DNA of 6,071 nucleotides from M269 sp964625615 (GCA_964625615.1 CAZVDU010000204.1:1-6071); one strand, 5' to 3'. Positions 1-6,071 are shown, counted from the stretch's first letter. Made by a program: numbers and translations. The notes: generated by a model not told the origin, from the sequence alone.

Positions 1-451
1 TCATTAATGCTGCTGCTTTATGGATGGCTGCTCGCATACGGGTATAAGTGCCACAACGACAAATATTAGAGAGGTTCTGATCAATATCATCGTCGGTCGG
101 ATTGGGATTGGTTTCTAGAAAATCAATCACTGCCATGATTTGCCCTGCCTGGCAGTAGCCGCATTGGGGCACTGCTTCTTCAATCCAAACTTGTTGAACA
201 GGGTGCAACTGGTCGTTGTTTTTAATGCCTTCGATTGTTTTAACTTCTTGCTTATTCAGCGCCGACATTGGGATAGAACATGAGCGTGCAACTTTGCCGT
301 TAATATGTACAGAACAAGCGCCGCAGGCACCAATACCGCAACCGAATTTAGTGCCAATGAGTTTGGCATGGTCGCGTAAGTACCATAACAAAGGCATGCT
401 TTCATCACCTTGGTAAGTGATGGTTTTATTATTAATTTTTAAGCTGATCAT
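1..451 (-). CDS. (2Fe-2S)-binding small subunit of a molybdenum hydroxylase (IorA/CoxS type), C-terminus cut by window edge
   Basis: Reading from the ATG at 451 to the left edge gives 150 residues with no stop. An N-terminal plant-ferredoxin-like domain carries C38-GIGA-C43-GA-C46 and C58. A C-terminal helical domain carries C97-GY-C100 and C131-R-C133, followed by GTYTRMRAAIH. This is the standard two-cluster signature of the small subunit of xanthine-oxidase-family enzymes, and the GTY/RIRAAIH-like end is typical of isoquinoline 1-oxidoreductase alpha (IorA) and related aldehyde dehydrogenases. The subunit passes electrons from the molybdopterin subunit to an external acceptor. IorA proteins are about 150-155 residues, so only a few are missing. 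The molybdopterin large subunit is expected just off the left edge. An in-frame GTG at 478 exists, but the family begins a few residues before the first strand, which favours 451. No strong ribosome site is visible (AAGG lies about 14 bases upstream). The substrate cannot be told from this subunit. Confidence 0.93.
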   Translation of the reverse strand, partial: MISLKINNKTITYQGDESMPLLWYLRDHAKLIGTKFGCGIGACGACSVHINGKVARSCSIPMSALNKQEVKTIEGIKNNDQLHPVQQVWIEEAVPQCGYCQAGQIMAVIDFLETNPNPTDDDIDQNLSNICRCGTYTRMRAAIHKAAALM

Positions 452-548
452 GCTGGTTTTTAGCCTTAGTGATGTCACCCATTTAAGCGTGGCTCAATCT
501 CAGTTAGTTAGGATGCAATTAAACGCATTATTTCGAGAGTACAACGAA

Positions 549-563
549 TATCGAGCATCGATA
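549..563. repeat. short perfect inverted repeat TATCGA-GCA-TCGATA
   Basis: This is a perfect 6-base dyad with a 3-base centre, in the 141-base spacer between the M23 peptidase stop and the start of the iron-sulfur subunit gene. It lies about 100 bases upstream of the latter. It is too short and AT-rich to be a terminator and no T-run follows. It could be an operator or chance. Nothing else in the spacer stands out. Confidence 0.3.
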
Positions 564-592
564 GAATGATGAGAATATGAGTTTGCTTTGTT

Positions 593-1532
593 TTATTCGG
601 AACGTACGACAAACCCTGGCTCTGCAGGCAGAATTGCATGTTTTATATCATCAAATGTGAAAGGTAGGCTTTGCGACATAAAGGCATCGGGGCCAGTATT
701 GACCTGAAAATGCAAGTGAACTTCAGGGCTATCGCCAGTATCGCCTACTTCAGCAATGGCTTGACCTGCTCTAACGTTATCTCCGACATTTACTTTAATG
801 CTGCCTGTTTTTAGATGACCGTAACTTGAATATTCAACAACGCCGTTTTGTTCATGTTTAATGGTGATGAGGTTGCCACCAAATGCGCGTCTGGGGTTTT
901 CTTTGATCGCGTTAAACATAGCTGTTTGAAGTCTTTGACCTCTTTGCTTAGGTGTTTCTTGTTCTTTTCGTTTAAAGGCTTGCCGGTCTTGTATTGCATT
1001 TGATTCTACGTGCACAACTTTGCCATCAGCTGCCGCTTTTACTGACTGCCCATAACCCAAGTAGTTGTTGGCGTTAATGCTATCACCTTCGTATATTCTG
1101 CCTTTTTCTGAAAGCTTAAAGAAATCAACCGCGAATTCAGTACTGGCATTTAGCCTGTGGTGACTTTCAATGCCGGGTAATGCCCGCATAAACCAGCTAC
1201 CTGAGACGGGTAGGTGATACTTGATTGGGCTTTTATGGATGAGCACATCTACAGTGTGCGTCTTTTTGAAGAGTTGTTGATTAGCGTCTTTAAATACGGC
1301 TGTTATCTTTAATGTTTCAATTACGGTTGGAACACTCATATGGTGCGCGCTTGCAATNNNNNNNNNNNNNNNNNNNNNNNNNNNNNNNNNNNNNNNNNNN
1401 NNNNNNNNNNNNNNNNNNNNNNNNNNNNNNNNNNNNNNNNNNNNNNNNNNNNNNNNNCGTTGGGTGGACAGGTTGTGCCTCTGAAGTAATGTAAAATGCC
1501 ATGCTCACAATAGTAAGTAGTAGTCGTTTCAT
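593..1532 (-). CDS. exported M23 family (LytM-type) metallopeptidase, interrupted by an assembly gap
   Basis: Two open segments flank the first N run. From the ATG at 1532, 25 residues are visible: MKRL, a hydrophobic core, then SEA-QPVHPT, a clear Sec signal peptide with likely cleavage after SEA. Left of the gap the frame is open from 1357 to the stop at 593 (254 residues). Counting from the internal Met at 1339, an Ig-like beta segment (about 8-45) precedes the peptidase core. The core has H60/H61 with D72 (SHHR...FAVDFF), YGHL with H175, and VHLHF with H208 and H210, the HxH motif that binds zinc in M23 enzymes. A charged helical insert lies near 115-150. M23 enzymes usually cut peptidoglycan cross-links in the periplasm or activate amidases. 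The Met at 1339 is probably not the true start, because the frame stays open into the gap. The two segments are out of phase across 100 N, as expected if the gap length is a placeholder. The ribosome site is weak (AAAAGA). Confidence 0.85.
1358..1457. other. assembly gap, 100 N, inside the M23 peptidase gene
   Basis: Exactly 100 unknown bases, the usual placeholder for a scaffold join of unknown size. It separates the signal peptide from the rest of the M23 peptidase, so the mature N-terminus and any extra domain there cannot be read. Confidence 0.95.
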
Positions 1533-1550
1533 ATTCTTTTAATGCCTATT

Positions 1551-1606
1551 CTGAATGCTTGACTATATTTGAATGCTATTGATGGTCATTTTCGACTGAA
1601 TGCTTG
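1551..1606. repeat. three direct repeats of a GAATGCT motif, candidate operator
   Basis: CTGAATGCTTG occurs identically at 1551-1561 and 1596-1606. A third, shorter copy, TTGAATGCTATTG, is at 1569-1581. The GAATGCT cores start at 1553, 1571 and 1598. Read on the minus strand, the copies bracket the candidate promoter of the M23 gene: one just upstream of the -35, one in the spacer, one at the expected transcription start. Direct repeats are common in AraC-family operators, and the membrane AraC gene ends only 34 bases away. A related ACTGAATG is at 2902-2909, upstream of the AraC gene. That these are binding sites is inferred. Confidence 0.5.
1562..1589 (-). promoter_or_regulatory. candidate sigma-70 promoter for the M23 peptidase gene
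   Basis: On the minus strand, ATGACC (1589-1584, four of six to TTGACA) and TATAGT (1567-1562, five of six to TATAAT) are separated by 16 bases. The predicted start lies near 1555, about 23 bases upstream of the ATG at 1532. The placement between GAATGCT repeats supports a regulated promoter. It was assigned by eye only. Confidence 0.4.
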
Positions 1607-1639
1607 CAATCGGACACTCACTGATAGCGCACACAACGT

Positions 1640-2788
1640 TTAGTTTGTGGTTATTGATTTTCTGTAGGCGGTTGGTGACATACTGGTTTGTTTTTTGAAT
1701 GCGTCATTAAAGACGGATTTGGTGTTAAAGCCACAACTAAATGCGATATCAATGATTCGGCTGCTAGGTGATTCAGTGAGGCGTTTTTTTGCTTCTTCAA
1801 TTCGGTATCCATTTACGAATTCGAAGAAATTCTTGTGTGCACTGCGGTTAATAACTTCAGACAAATATCTCGGAGAAATTTGTATTATTTCCGCTAACCC
1901 CGTTAATGATAAGTCATTGTGAAGATGGGGTTTTTGATCCTGCATAAGTGTTTGTAATTGATTCAGTATTTGCAATCTTACTTCAGGTTCCAGTTGCTCA
2001 GTAACTTCTGGGGTCGTCTCCACCTCGTTGTTTATTTCTGAACTGCTCTGAAGTTTTTGTGAATAATCATTTAAGGAACTTGATATCAGTTTGAGTAGAA
2101 GGCCCAGGTGTAAAATATCCATCAGCATCACAACGTAGCGGAGGGAGGTAGCCTTAAAGCCGAATTCTCTCAGTAATACCATGCTTAAATGGACAGAGAA
2201 AATAAGGATCCAAAAACTGATAATTTGGCGTAGTGCTGATTGCTCTTTATTTTCGATATTGGCAAACCAGTTTTTAAGTTTAAAACCATATTGTGTCAGT
2301 AAGACTAACGAGGCAATCAGGTAGCTCAGTTGGATAACATCACCGACTATTGGGATGAGCCATCGGTGCAAAGGCGTACTTAGCCATCCTTCATTTAATA
2401 GGTTAATTTTCTCTGATGTTGGCAGTAATACATAATTATTAACGTAATAAAGAGCGATGATAAGAGCGGGAAGTAAATGGGCGATTTCTCTCCGTCGAAT
2501 TCTGAACATGGGTGATGTGCGGCATTTTACAGTAAAATAGAGGGCTGGTGTCATTAGCCACTGAAAGGGGAGTAGGGTAAAACCAAACTCTGGAGCGATC
2601 GTTAAGCCATCGGCAAATTGGTAAATTTGATCGACCTTGATGGTAACCATCACCAACAAAGTGGTTACCAAAAAACGCACTTCATAAATGCCCCTGAACC
2701 GAGCTGTTAAAAAGTATGTTGTGCACAAAAAACAGGTGCTTGCAGTAAAGATATTGAGCAACTGCCAAGCTGGTATGGATAACGTCAT
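1640..2788 (-). CDS. membrane-anchored AraC-family transcriptional regulator (seven-helix sensor plus AraC HTH)
   Basis: The protein has 382 residues from the ATG at 2788. An in-frame TTG at 2821 would add 11 polar residues but has no better ribosome site, so I prefer the ATG. Seven hydrophobic segments lie near residues 10-28, 37-57, 68-87, 102-121, 143-166, 188-206 and 217-235. A polar linker (about 236-270) follows, then a C-terminal AraC/XylS double helix-turn-helix. The first HTH is near 294-314 (LAEIIQISPRYLSEVIN). The second is near 344-366 (IIDIAFSCGFNTKSVFND), ending in the family's usual SPTAYRK. The DNA-binding half should face the cytoplasm while the membrane half senses an unknown signal. 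The M23 peptidase gene lies 107 bases downstream on the same strand, behind its own repeat-flanked promoter, and is a plausible target. Family assignment is firm; signal and targets are unknown. Confidence 0.92.
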   Translation of the reverse strand: MTLSIPAWQLLNIFTASTCFLCTTYFLTARFRGIYEVRFLVTTLLVMVTIKVDQIYQFADGLTIAPEFGFTLLPFQWLMTPALYFTVKCRTSPMFRIRRREIAHLLPALIIALYYVNNYVLLPTSEKINLLNEGWLSTPLHRWLIPIVGDVIQLSYLIASLVLLTQYGFKLKNWFANIENKEQSALRQIISFWILIFSVHLSMVLLREFGFKATSLRYVVMLMDILHLGLLLKLISSSLNDYSQKLQSSSEINNEVETTPEVTEQLEPEVRLQILNQLQTLMQDQKPHLHNDLSLTGLAEIIQISPRYLSEVINRSAHKNFFEFVNGYRIEEAKKRLTESPSSRIIDIAFSCGFNTKSVFNDAFKKQTSMSPTAYRKSITTN

Positions 2789-2846
2789 TTGTGTTTCATA
2801 CTCATAGACTATATTGCACAATTATCTTGTTCGAGGGCAGAATAAA

Positions 2847-2870
2847 CGACCGTATACCTGTATTCGGTCG
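2847..2870. repeat. strong 24-base inverted repeat upstream of the membrane AraC gene
   Basis: The arms CGACCGTATA (2847-2856) and TATTCGGTCG (2861-2870) pair at nine of ten positions around a CCTG centre. It lies 59 bases upstream of the AraC-type ATG. A possible -10, GATAAT on the minus strand (2826-2821), would place a -35 at the near edge of the dyad, so an operator fits. As RNA it would be a stable hairpin followed on the minus strand by TTTATT. It could therefore instead be a weak terminator for the peptidase-like gene, whose stop is 130 bases upstream. Nothing else was recognised in the spacer from 2789 to 2999. Confidence 0.45.
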
Positions 2871-2999
2871 CCTGGATTAGCCGATGACACTTGATATTCT
2901 CACTGAATGTCCTGCATCAAAACTTTTAAGTAACGATAGCGTAGTGGATTCATCGTTTGCAAATTGGCATGGGCCATCACTGGGGGTTTTCTGCTCACG

Positions 3000-4568
3000 C
3001 TAGAGTTCTTCTGTCGCTAAATCATCAAGTTGGAGAGCGATATTGTATAGTGCATCAATGGCATCAAGGTATGCGTCTATTGAGTTCATATCAATGCCAG
3101 CCTCTTTTAGGACATCAGCAGAAAAATGGGTATCACTATTAGCTATGCCATGCTGAACGGCGTTGATTGCACGTTTATCGCCATCTGAAATTTTGTTTTT
3201 AAGCGCCAATGCCGCTGATATTGCCTGATAAAATGACGCGTAGTGAGGCCCATAAAATGCGAAAGATTCATTTATCCAACCTCTCTTCCAATATTCTTCG
3301 ATATTCATATTGGAACCTGAAAAGAAAGTTCTTAAGATCGTTAAATAGTGAGTGTTTATATCTATGGCGTTAAGACTATCTCCAGCCAATAGCGTTTTGC
3401 TTATGTAATCCTCAAGCTCTACCATTGCCGCGTAATTAATTAATGTATTTAGGGAACGTGTGAGTAAGTTTGCCAATACCTGTTTTTTGATGGCTGGCGT
3501 ATTATTACTCTGAAGTAATACGTCGGTCTGCAAGAAGTGCCCTAAATACCAGAGTGCATTACTAAAAACAGGGAGATCTTCTTCTCTTCTTTCCGGTGCC
3601 TTCTCATCGGGGATATCTGCTAGTCCCATCATAAGAAAAGCGGCAGAGCTATAAAGCCTAAAACTGATGTAGTCATTTTTGTATTTAAAAATGGTGTGAG
3701 GATTGCCCCCGCCTACCTGCCAGAAAACGCCAACGGTGTTACTTTTATTGCTATCGTTAGATAGATGCATCCAAGGCTGTTTTAGCCGTGATGCCATGAC
3801 CGAGCTGTACTCTGGTGAAATGAGTTTTGCGGCGTCTAACGTCATTTCACGCGCGTAAGCGCTTGAATATGAACGTTCTTCTTTATCAAGAAGAGACCGA
3901 AAGTCGGAGGGTGCTAAATGAGGTTGTGATTTTGCGTTAGCTAATGCATTCACTATAAATGCTATTTTACCTTGGCTTTGAGAAATCGCTCGGTAAATGT
4001 GTTGATGACCATTGATGTCGAAACCGTCTTGTAATACCAATAACGTATCTACCGAACCACTTAGCCCTCTGTGCTTTGCAATCAATGAGTCTCCTTCAAT
4101 ACGCCGTGTGAGGGCTAGAGCAAAAAGCTCTTGGTAATTTGCAAGATGATTAAAGAATGTTTGTGACGCTCCTTCTCGCTTGTACAGATTGCCATTTCTG
4201 CGAATTTCACTGTAGCTCTCAAGTGTTAGCTTAGTACCTTTGTAAGTGGGCCAATTTAAATCGCTTTCAATTAACTGTCTGTATATATCATTTGCTGTCC
4301 TTGGTAGGCGCGTCAAATCAGCGATGACTGACTCTGCTTCGGGTACCAAGTTGAATGATGCTGTTCTTAACGTGCGATTAATTCGCCTTTTATGTTTCTG
4401 TAATTGTGGTGTTTGCTTTTGCCATTCGTCTAATTGTTCTGGAGGTATAGCACGTATAATCTCACTGACAAAGGCAACGGTTGATTCAACCTGGCTCTCT
4501 AGGAATTCACTCTGCTCCATTCTACGCCTGAACTTTTCATTTGTTGTATCCGTGAAATGTTCCAGTAA
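3000..4568 (-). CDS. oligoendopeptidase F-like protein (M3B fold) lacking the HExxH zinc site; N-terminus in gap
   Basis: There are 522 visible residues, open without interruption from the gap edge to the TAG at 3000. The order of segments follows oligoendopeptidase F. RAIPPEQLDEW and NLVPEAESVIADLTRL match its N-terminal helical lobe. SDLNWPTYKG and the following KREGASQTFFNHLANYQ match the Pfam oligopeptidase F N-domain. SNKSNTVGVFWQVGGGNPHT matches the stretch just before the catalytic helix (NKRSGAYS...HPY). KEAGIDMNSIDAYLDAIDAL matches the family C-terminus. Where M3B enzymes have TLAHELGHALH, this protein has RLYSSAAFLMM (visible residues 304-314, bases 3659-3627), so both His and the Glu are absent. 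The later Glu ligand region reads VFSNALWYLG, also without Glu. The family is about 600 residues, so roughly 80 are probably lost in the gap, including any signal peptide. It is likely a non-catalytic binding or scaffold protein. Divergent from an Lrp/AsnC gene. The alignment is from memory, without a search. Confidence 0.75.
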   Translation of the reverse strand, partial: LLEHFTDTTNEKFRRRMEQSEFLESQVESTVAFVSEIIRAIPPEQLDEWQKQTPQLQKHKRRINRTLRTASFNLVPEAESVIADLTRLPRTANDIYRQLIESDLNWPTYKGTKLTLESYSEIRRNGNLYKREGASQTFFNHLANYQELFALALTRRIEGDSLIAKHRGLSGSVDTLLVLQDGFDINGHQHIYRAISQSQGKIAFIVNALANAKSQPHLAPSDFRSLLDKEERSYSSAYAREMTLDAAKLISPEYSSVMASRLKQPWMHLSNDSNKSNTVGVFWQVGGGNPHTIFKYKNDYISFRLYSSAAFLMMGLADIPDEKAPERREEDLPVFSNALWYLGHFLQTDVLLQSNNTPAIKKQVLANLLTRSLNTLINYAAMVELEDYISKTLLAGDSLNAIDINTHYLTILRTFFSGSNMNIEEYWKRGWINESFAFYGPHYASFYQAISAALALKNKISDGDKRAINAVQHGIANSDTHFSADVLKEAGIDMNSIDAYLDAIDALYNIALQLDDLATEEL

Positions 4569-4668
4569 NNNNNNNNNNNNNNNNNNNNNNNNNNNNNNNN
4601 NNNNNNNNNNNNNNNNNNNNNNNNNNNNNNNNNNNNNNNNNNNNNNNNNNNNNNNNNNNNNNNNNNNN
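4569..4668. other. assembly gap, 100 N, at the 5' end of the oligoendopeptidase F-like gene
   Basis: Exactly 100 unknown bases, again a likely placeholder. It hides the start of the peptidase-like gene and possibly part of the divergent promoter region. An ATG at 4736 on the minus strand appears to connect through the N run. It has no ribosome site and the resulting 22 residues (MHCSGVLDD...) do not look like a signal peptide or the family N-terminus, so I do not accept it as the start. Confidence 0.95.
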
Positions 4669-4765
4669 GTTAGAGTAAACTGATTCTTGAAGTGAATTGA
4701 TGCATTTTCATCGTCTAATACGCCTGAACAATGCAAATCGTAGAGGTTTAACGCACAAAAAGCTT

Positions 4766-5230
4766 ATGCAGACAGAAATAGATAACATTGATCTTAATAT
4801 TCTTCGTGTCATTCAAGATAACGTGCGAACAAGTGCGCAAGAAATAGGTGAAACAGTTGGACTTTCTGCATCAGCTGTTCAGCGTCGGATTGCAGCATTG
4901 AAAGATATTGGCGTGATACAGAAGGAAGTGGCGATATTGTCTGCGGAGGCCTTAGGGAGGGATTTGACTCTCGTTGTTGAAGTTGCATTGGAAAACGATA
5001 CCAAAGAAGTCGTAAATGATTTTATCGCATCGTTAATCTGTCACGACGAAGTGACACAGTGTTATTACGTGACAGGTGCAATGGATTATGTCCTTATTTA
5101 TCAGGCACGAAATATGGCTGAATATGATCGCTTTACTCAACGTGTTTTTTTTGAGAATCGTTATGTCAAAACGTTCAATACAAAGGTTGTGATTAGGCCG
5201 ATTAAGGTTTCTCACAAGGTATCGTTTTGA
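4766..5230 (+). CDS. Lrp/AsnC family transcriptional regulator
   Basis: The protein has 154 residues from the ATG at 4766, the usual family length. It opens with IDNIDLNILRVIQDN, the standard first helix, then the winged HTH (SAQEIGETVGLSASAVQRRI, about residues 23-42, followed by LKDIGVI). The C-terminal RAM ligand-binding and oligomerisation domain includes VTQCYYVTGAMDYVLIYQA and ends FNTKVVIRPIKVSHKVSF. Members bind amino acids or related small molecules and act as dimers to octamers. An upstream in-frame ATG at 4700 would add 22 residues (HFHRLIRLNN...) that the family lacks. The AGAGGT at 4742-4747 is rather far from 4766, so the start is not settled. The gene is divergent from the oligoendopeptidase F-like gene and 63 bases upstream of an outer-membrane protein gene. 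Both are natural candidate targets, as is the regulator itself. Confidence 0.93.
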   Translation: MQTEIDNIDLNILRVIQDNVRTSAQEIGETVGLSASAVQRRIAALKDIGVIQKEVAILSAEALGRDLTLVVEVALENDTKEVVNDFIASLICHDEVTQCYYVTGAMDYVLIYQARNMAEYDRFTQRVFFENRYVKTFNTKVVIRPIKVSHKVSF

Positions 5231-5255
5231 TGAGAGGATAGTGTCATCATAGTAT
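5227..5255 (+). promoter_or_regulatory. candidate promoter with internal dyad ahead of the outer-membrane protein gene
   Basis: TTGATG (5227-5232) and TAGTAT (5250-5255) sit 17 bases apart, each four of six to the sigma-70 consensus, overlapping the Lrp/AsnC stop codon. An inverted repeat TGATGA (5228-5233) / TCATCA (5244-5249) with a 10-base centre fills the space between the two boxes, where a bound protein would block RNA polymerase. The hairpin is too weak for a terminator and lacks a T-run. If the promoter is not real, the two genes may simply be co-transcribed. Confidence 0.33.
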
Positions 5256-5293
5256 GTTTTATCAATATTCTTCAGTATGTTAAGGATTAAATA

Positions 5294-6070
5294 ATGGAAG
5301 CACGTAATAAGTTAGCAGGGATTTCCTGCCTGATGGTCAGCAGTATCATTCCTACCTATGCATTTGCTGAAGAAGGCCCAATTGCGCCTGATCGACCGGG
5401 GCTTAGTACCGGTACATATACTGTATCACCAGGTACTTTATATATAGAGGCTGGTTATCAATATGAGTTTAATCGCAGTGGACTCGATACTGCGACCAGC
5501 ACATTACCACAATTAGTTCTAAGAACAGGCATTACTGATAAACTCGAACTCGATATTGTCTGGGATGGGGTGAATCGAGATAGTTTGCAAGGCTTCCCTA
5601 ATGAAACTTCCGAAGCCGACCTCGCTATTGGGGGGAAGTACCGGCTCTTTGAATCAGAGAGTTTTAATCTAACTCTTCTTGGACTTATAACCGCGCCGAT
5701 AGGCTCCTCACCTTCAACCTCTGATAACGTTGATCCATTGCTCGGTCTACTTTGGGACTATGGTTTGTCTGACAAAGTTGGACTTTTTGGTGTATTTCAA
5801 TCCACTCGCTTGGAAGATGAGGATGAAAATAGTTTTATAGAGAACCAGTTAGGCCTTGGTGTTAGCTATGGGCACACAGATAAACTGGTGAGCTTTGTCG
5901 AGTATTTTGCTGCTATTCCTCAATCTTCTGATCAAGATGAGCAACATATTATCGACGCAGGGGTAACGTATCTGTATAGCGATGATATCCAACTCGATTT
6001 TAGTGCAGGGGTTGGTTTGAATGATGAGACAAGTCACTTTGTTAGCTTTGGCATAGCTGCCCGGTTTTAG
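5294..6070 (+). CDS. outer-membrane beta-barrel transporter (MetA/phenol-degradation family, PF13557-like)
   Basis: The protein has 258 residues and is complete to the TAG at 6068. It has a Sec signal peptide (residues 1-25, AFA-EEGP), then APDRPGLSTGTYTVSPGTLYIEAGYQYEF, the opening typical of the MetA-pathway transporter family. Alternating hydrophobic/polar strands continue throughout: LPQLVLRTGITDKLELDIVW, ADLAIGGKYRLF, FNLTLLGLITAPIGS, LGLLWDYGLSDKVGLFG, QLGLGVSYGHTDKLVSFVEY, HIIDAGVTYLYSDDIQLDFS. The chain ends in ARF, a terminal aromatic residue as used for recognition by the barrel-assembly machinery. Family members are outer-membrane proteins of mostly unknown substrate, some found with aromatic degradation genes. 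A good ribosome site, AAGGA at 5282-5286, lies seven bases before the ATG. It follows the Lrp/AsnC gene on the same strand. Substrate unknown. Confidence 0.85.
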   Translation: MEARNKLAGISCLMVSSIIPTYAFAEEGPIAPDRPGLSTGTYTVSPGTLYIEAGYQYEFNRSGLDTATSTLPQLVLRTGITDKLELDIVWDGVNRDSLQGFPNETSEADLAIGGKYRLFESESFNLTLLGLITAPIGSSPSTSDNVDPLLGLLWDYGLSDKVGLFGVFQSTRLEDEDENSFIENQLGLGVSYGHTDKLVSFVEYFAAIPQSSDQDEQHIIDAGVTYLYSDDIQLDFSAGVGLNDETSHFVSFGIAARF

Positions 6071-6071
6071 A

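Noticed and set aside
811..999. Minus-strand 62-codon ORF inside the M23 gene
   Set aside because: It is an alternative frame of a well-supported catalytic domain, including the YGHL region, so it is a shadow.
1339..1339. The Met at 1339 as the true start of the M23 peptidase
   Set aside because: The frame is open upstream (I-A-S-A-H-H) into the gap, no ribosome site is visible, and an unattached signal peptide lies on the other side of the gap.
2932..2957. Inverted repeat AACGAT / ATCGTT with a 14-base centre after the peptidase-like gene, considered as a terminator
   Set aside because: The stem is short and AT-rich, the loop is long and no T-run follows on the minus strand.
2957..3142. 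Plus-strand 61-codon ORF beginning MQIGMGHHWG
   Set aside because: Most of it is the antisense of the peptidase-like gene's C-terminal coding region. It has no ribosome site and no recognisable domain.
4669..4736. N-terminal extension of the oligoendopeptidase F-like protein starting at an ATG at 4736 on the minus strand
   Set aside because: It exists only by reading through 100 N of unknown true length. It has no ribosome site, and its 22 residues do not resemble a signal peptide or the M3B N-terminus.
1..6071. CRISPR arrays, tRNA or rRNA genes, insertion sequences and attachment sites
   Set aside because: I saw no regularly spaced long repeats, tRNA-like folds, transposase-like proteins or terminal inverted repeats in the readable sequence.

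Overview
The window looks like a piece of a draft genome from a marine-type gammaproteobacterium. This placement rests on moderately AT-rich DNA, the Gram-negative outer-membrane barrel, the periplasmic M23 peptidase and the Lrp/AsnC and AraC regulators; it is an impression, not a computed taxonomy. Two runs of exactly 100 N (1358-1457 and 4569-4668) look like scaffold placeholders of unknown true length, so reading frames cannot be carried across them.

Left part, all on the minus strand. Bases 1-451 hold a two-[2Fe-2S] small subunit of a molybdenum hydroxylase (IorA type), which runs off the left edge. Upstream of it lies an exported M23 (LytM-type) peptidase at 593-1532, cut by the first gap: its signal peptide is on one side and its catalytic domain on the other. 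Further upstream is a seven-helix membrane protein fused to an AraC-type DNA-binding domain (1640-2788). The short spacer in front of the M23 gene holds three copies of a GAATGCT-type direct repeat around a good candidate promoter, so the membrane AraC protein may control the peptidase gene.

Right part. Bases 3000-4568 on the minus strand encode 522 visible residues of a protein I align by eye with oligoendopeptidase F (peptidase family M3B). The zinc-binding HExxH helix and the third zinc ligand appear to be replaced, although the frame is fully open. This suggests a pseudo-peptidase and is the most interesting object here. Its N-terminus lies in the second gap. Divergent from it is an Lrp/AsnC regulator (4766-5230), followed on the same strand by a signal-peptide-bearing outer-membrane beta-barrel of the MetA/phenol-degradation transporter type (5294-6070).

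Working picture: two regulatory modules side by side. In one, a membrane AraC-type sensor may control a periplasmic cell-wall peptidase. In the other, an Lrp/AsnC regulator sits between an outer-membrane protein and a divergent peptidase-like protein that has lost its catalytic residues. The links between regulators and targets are inferred from layout and DNA repeats only.
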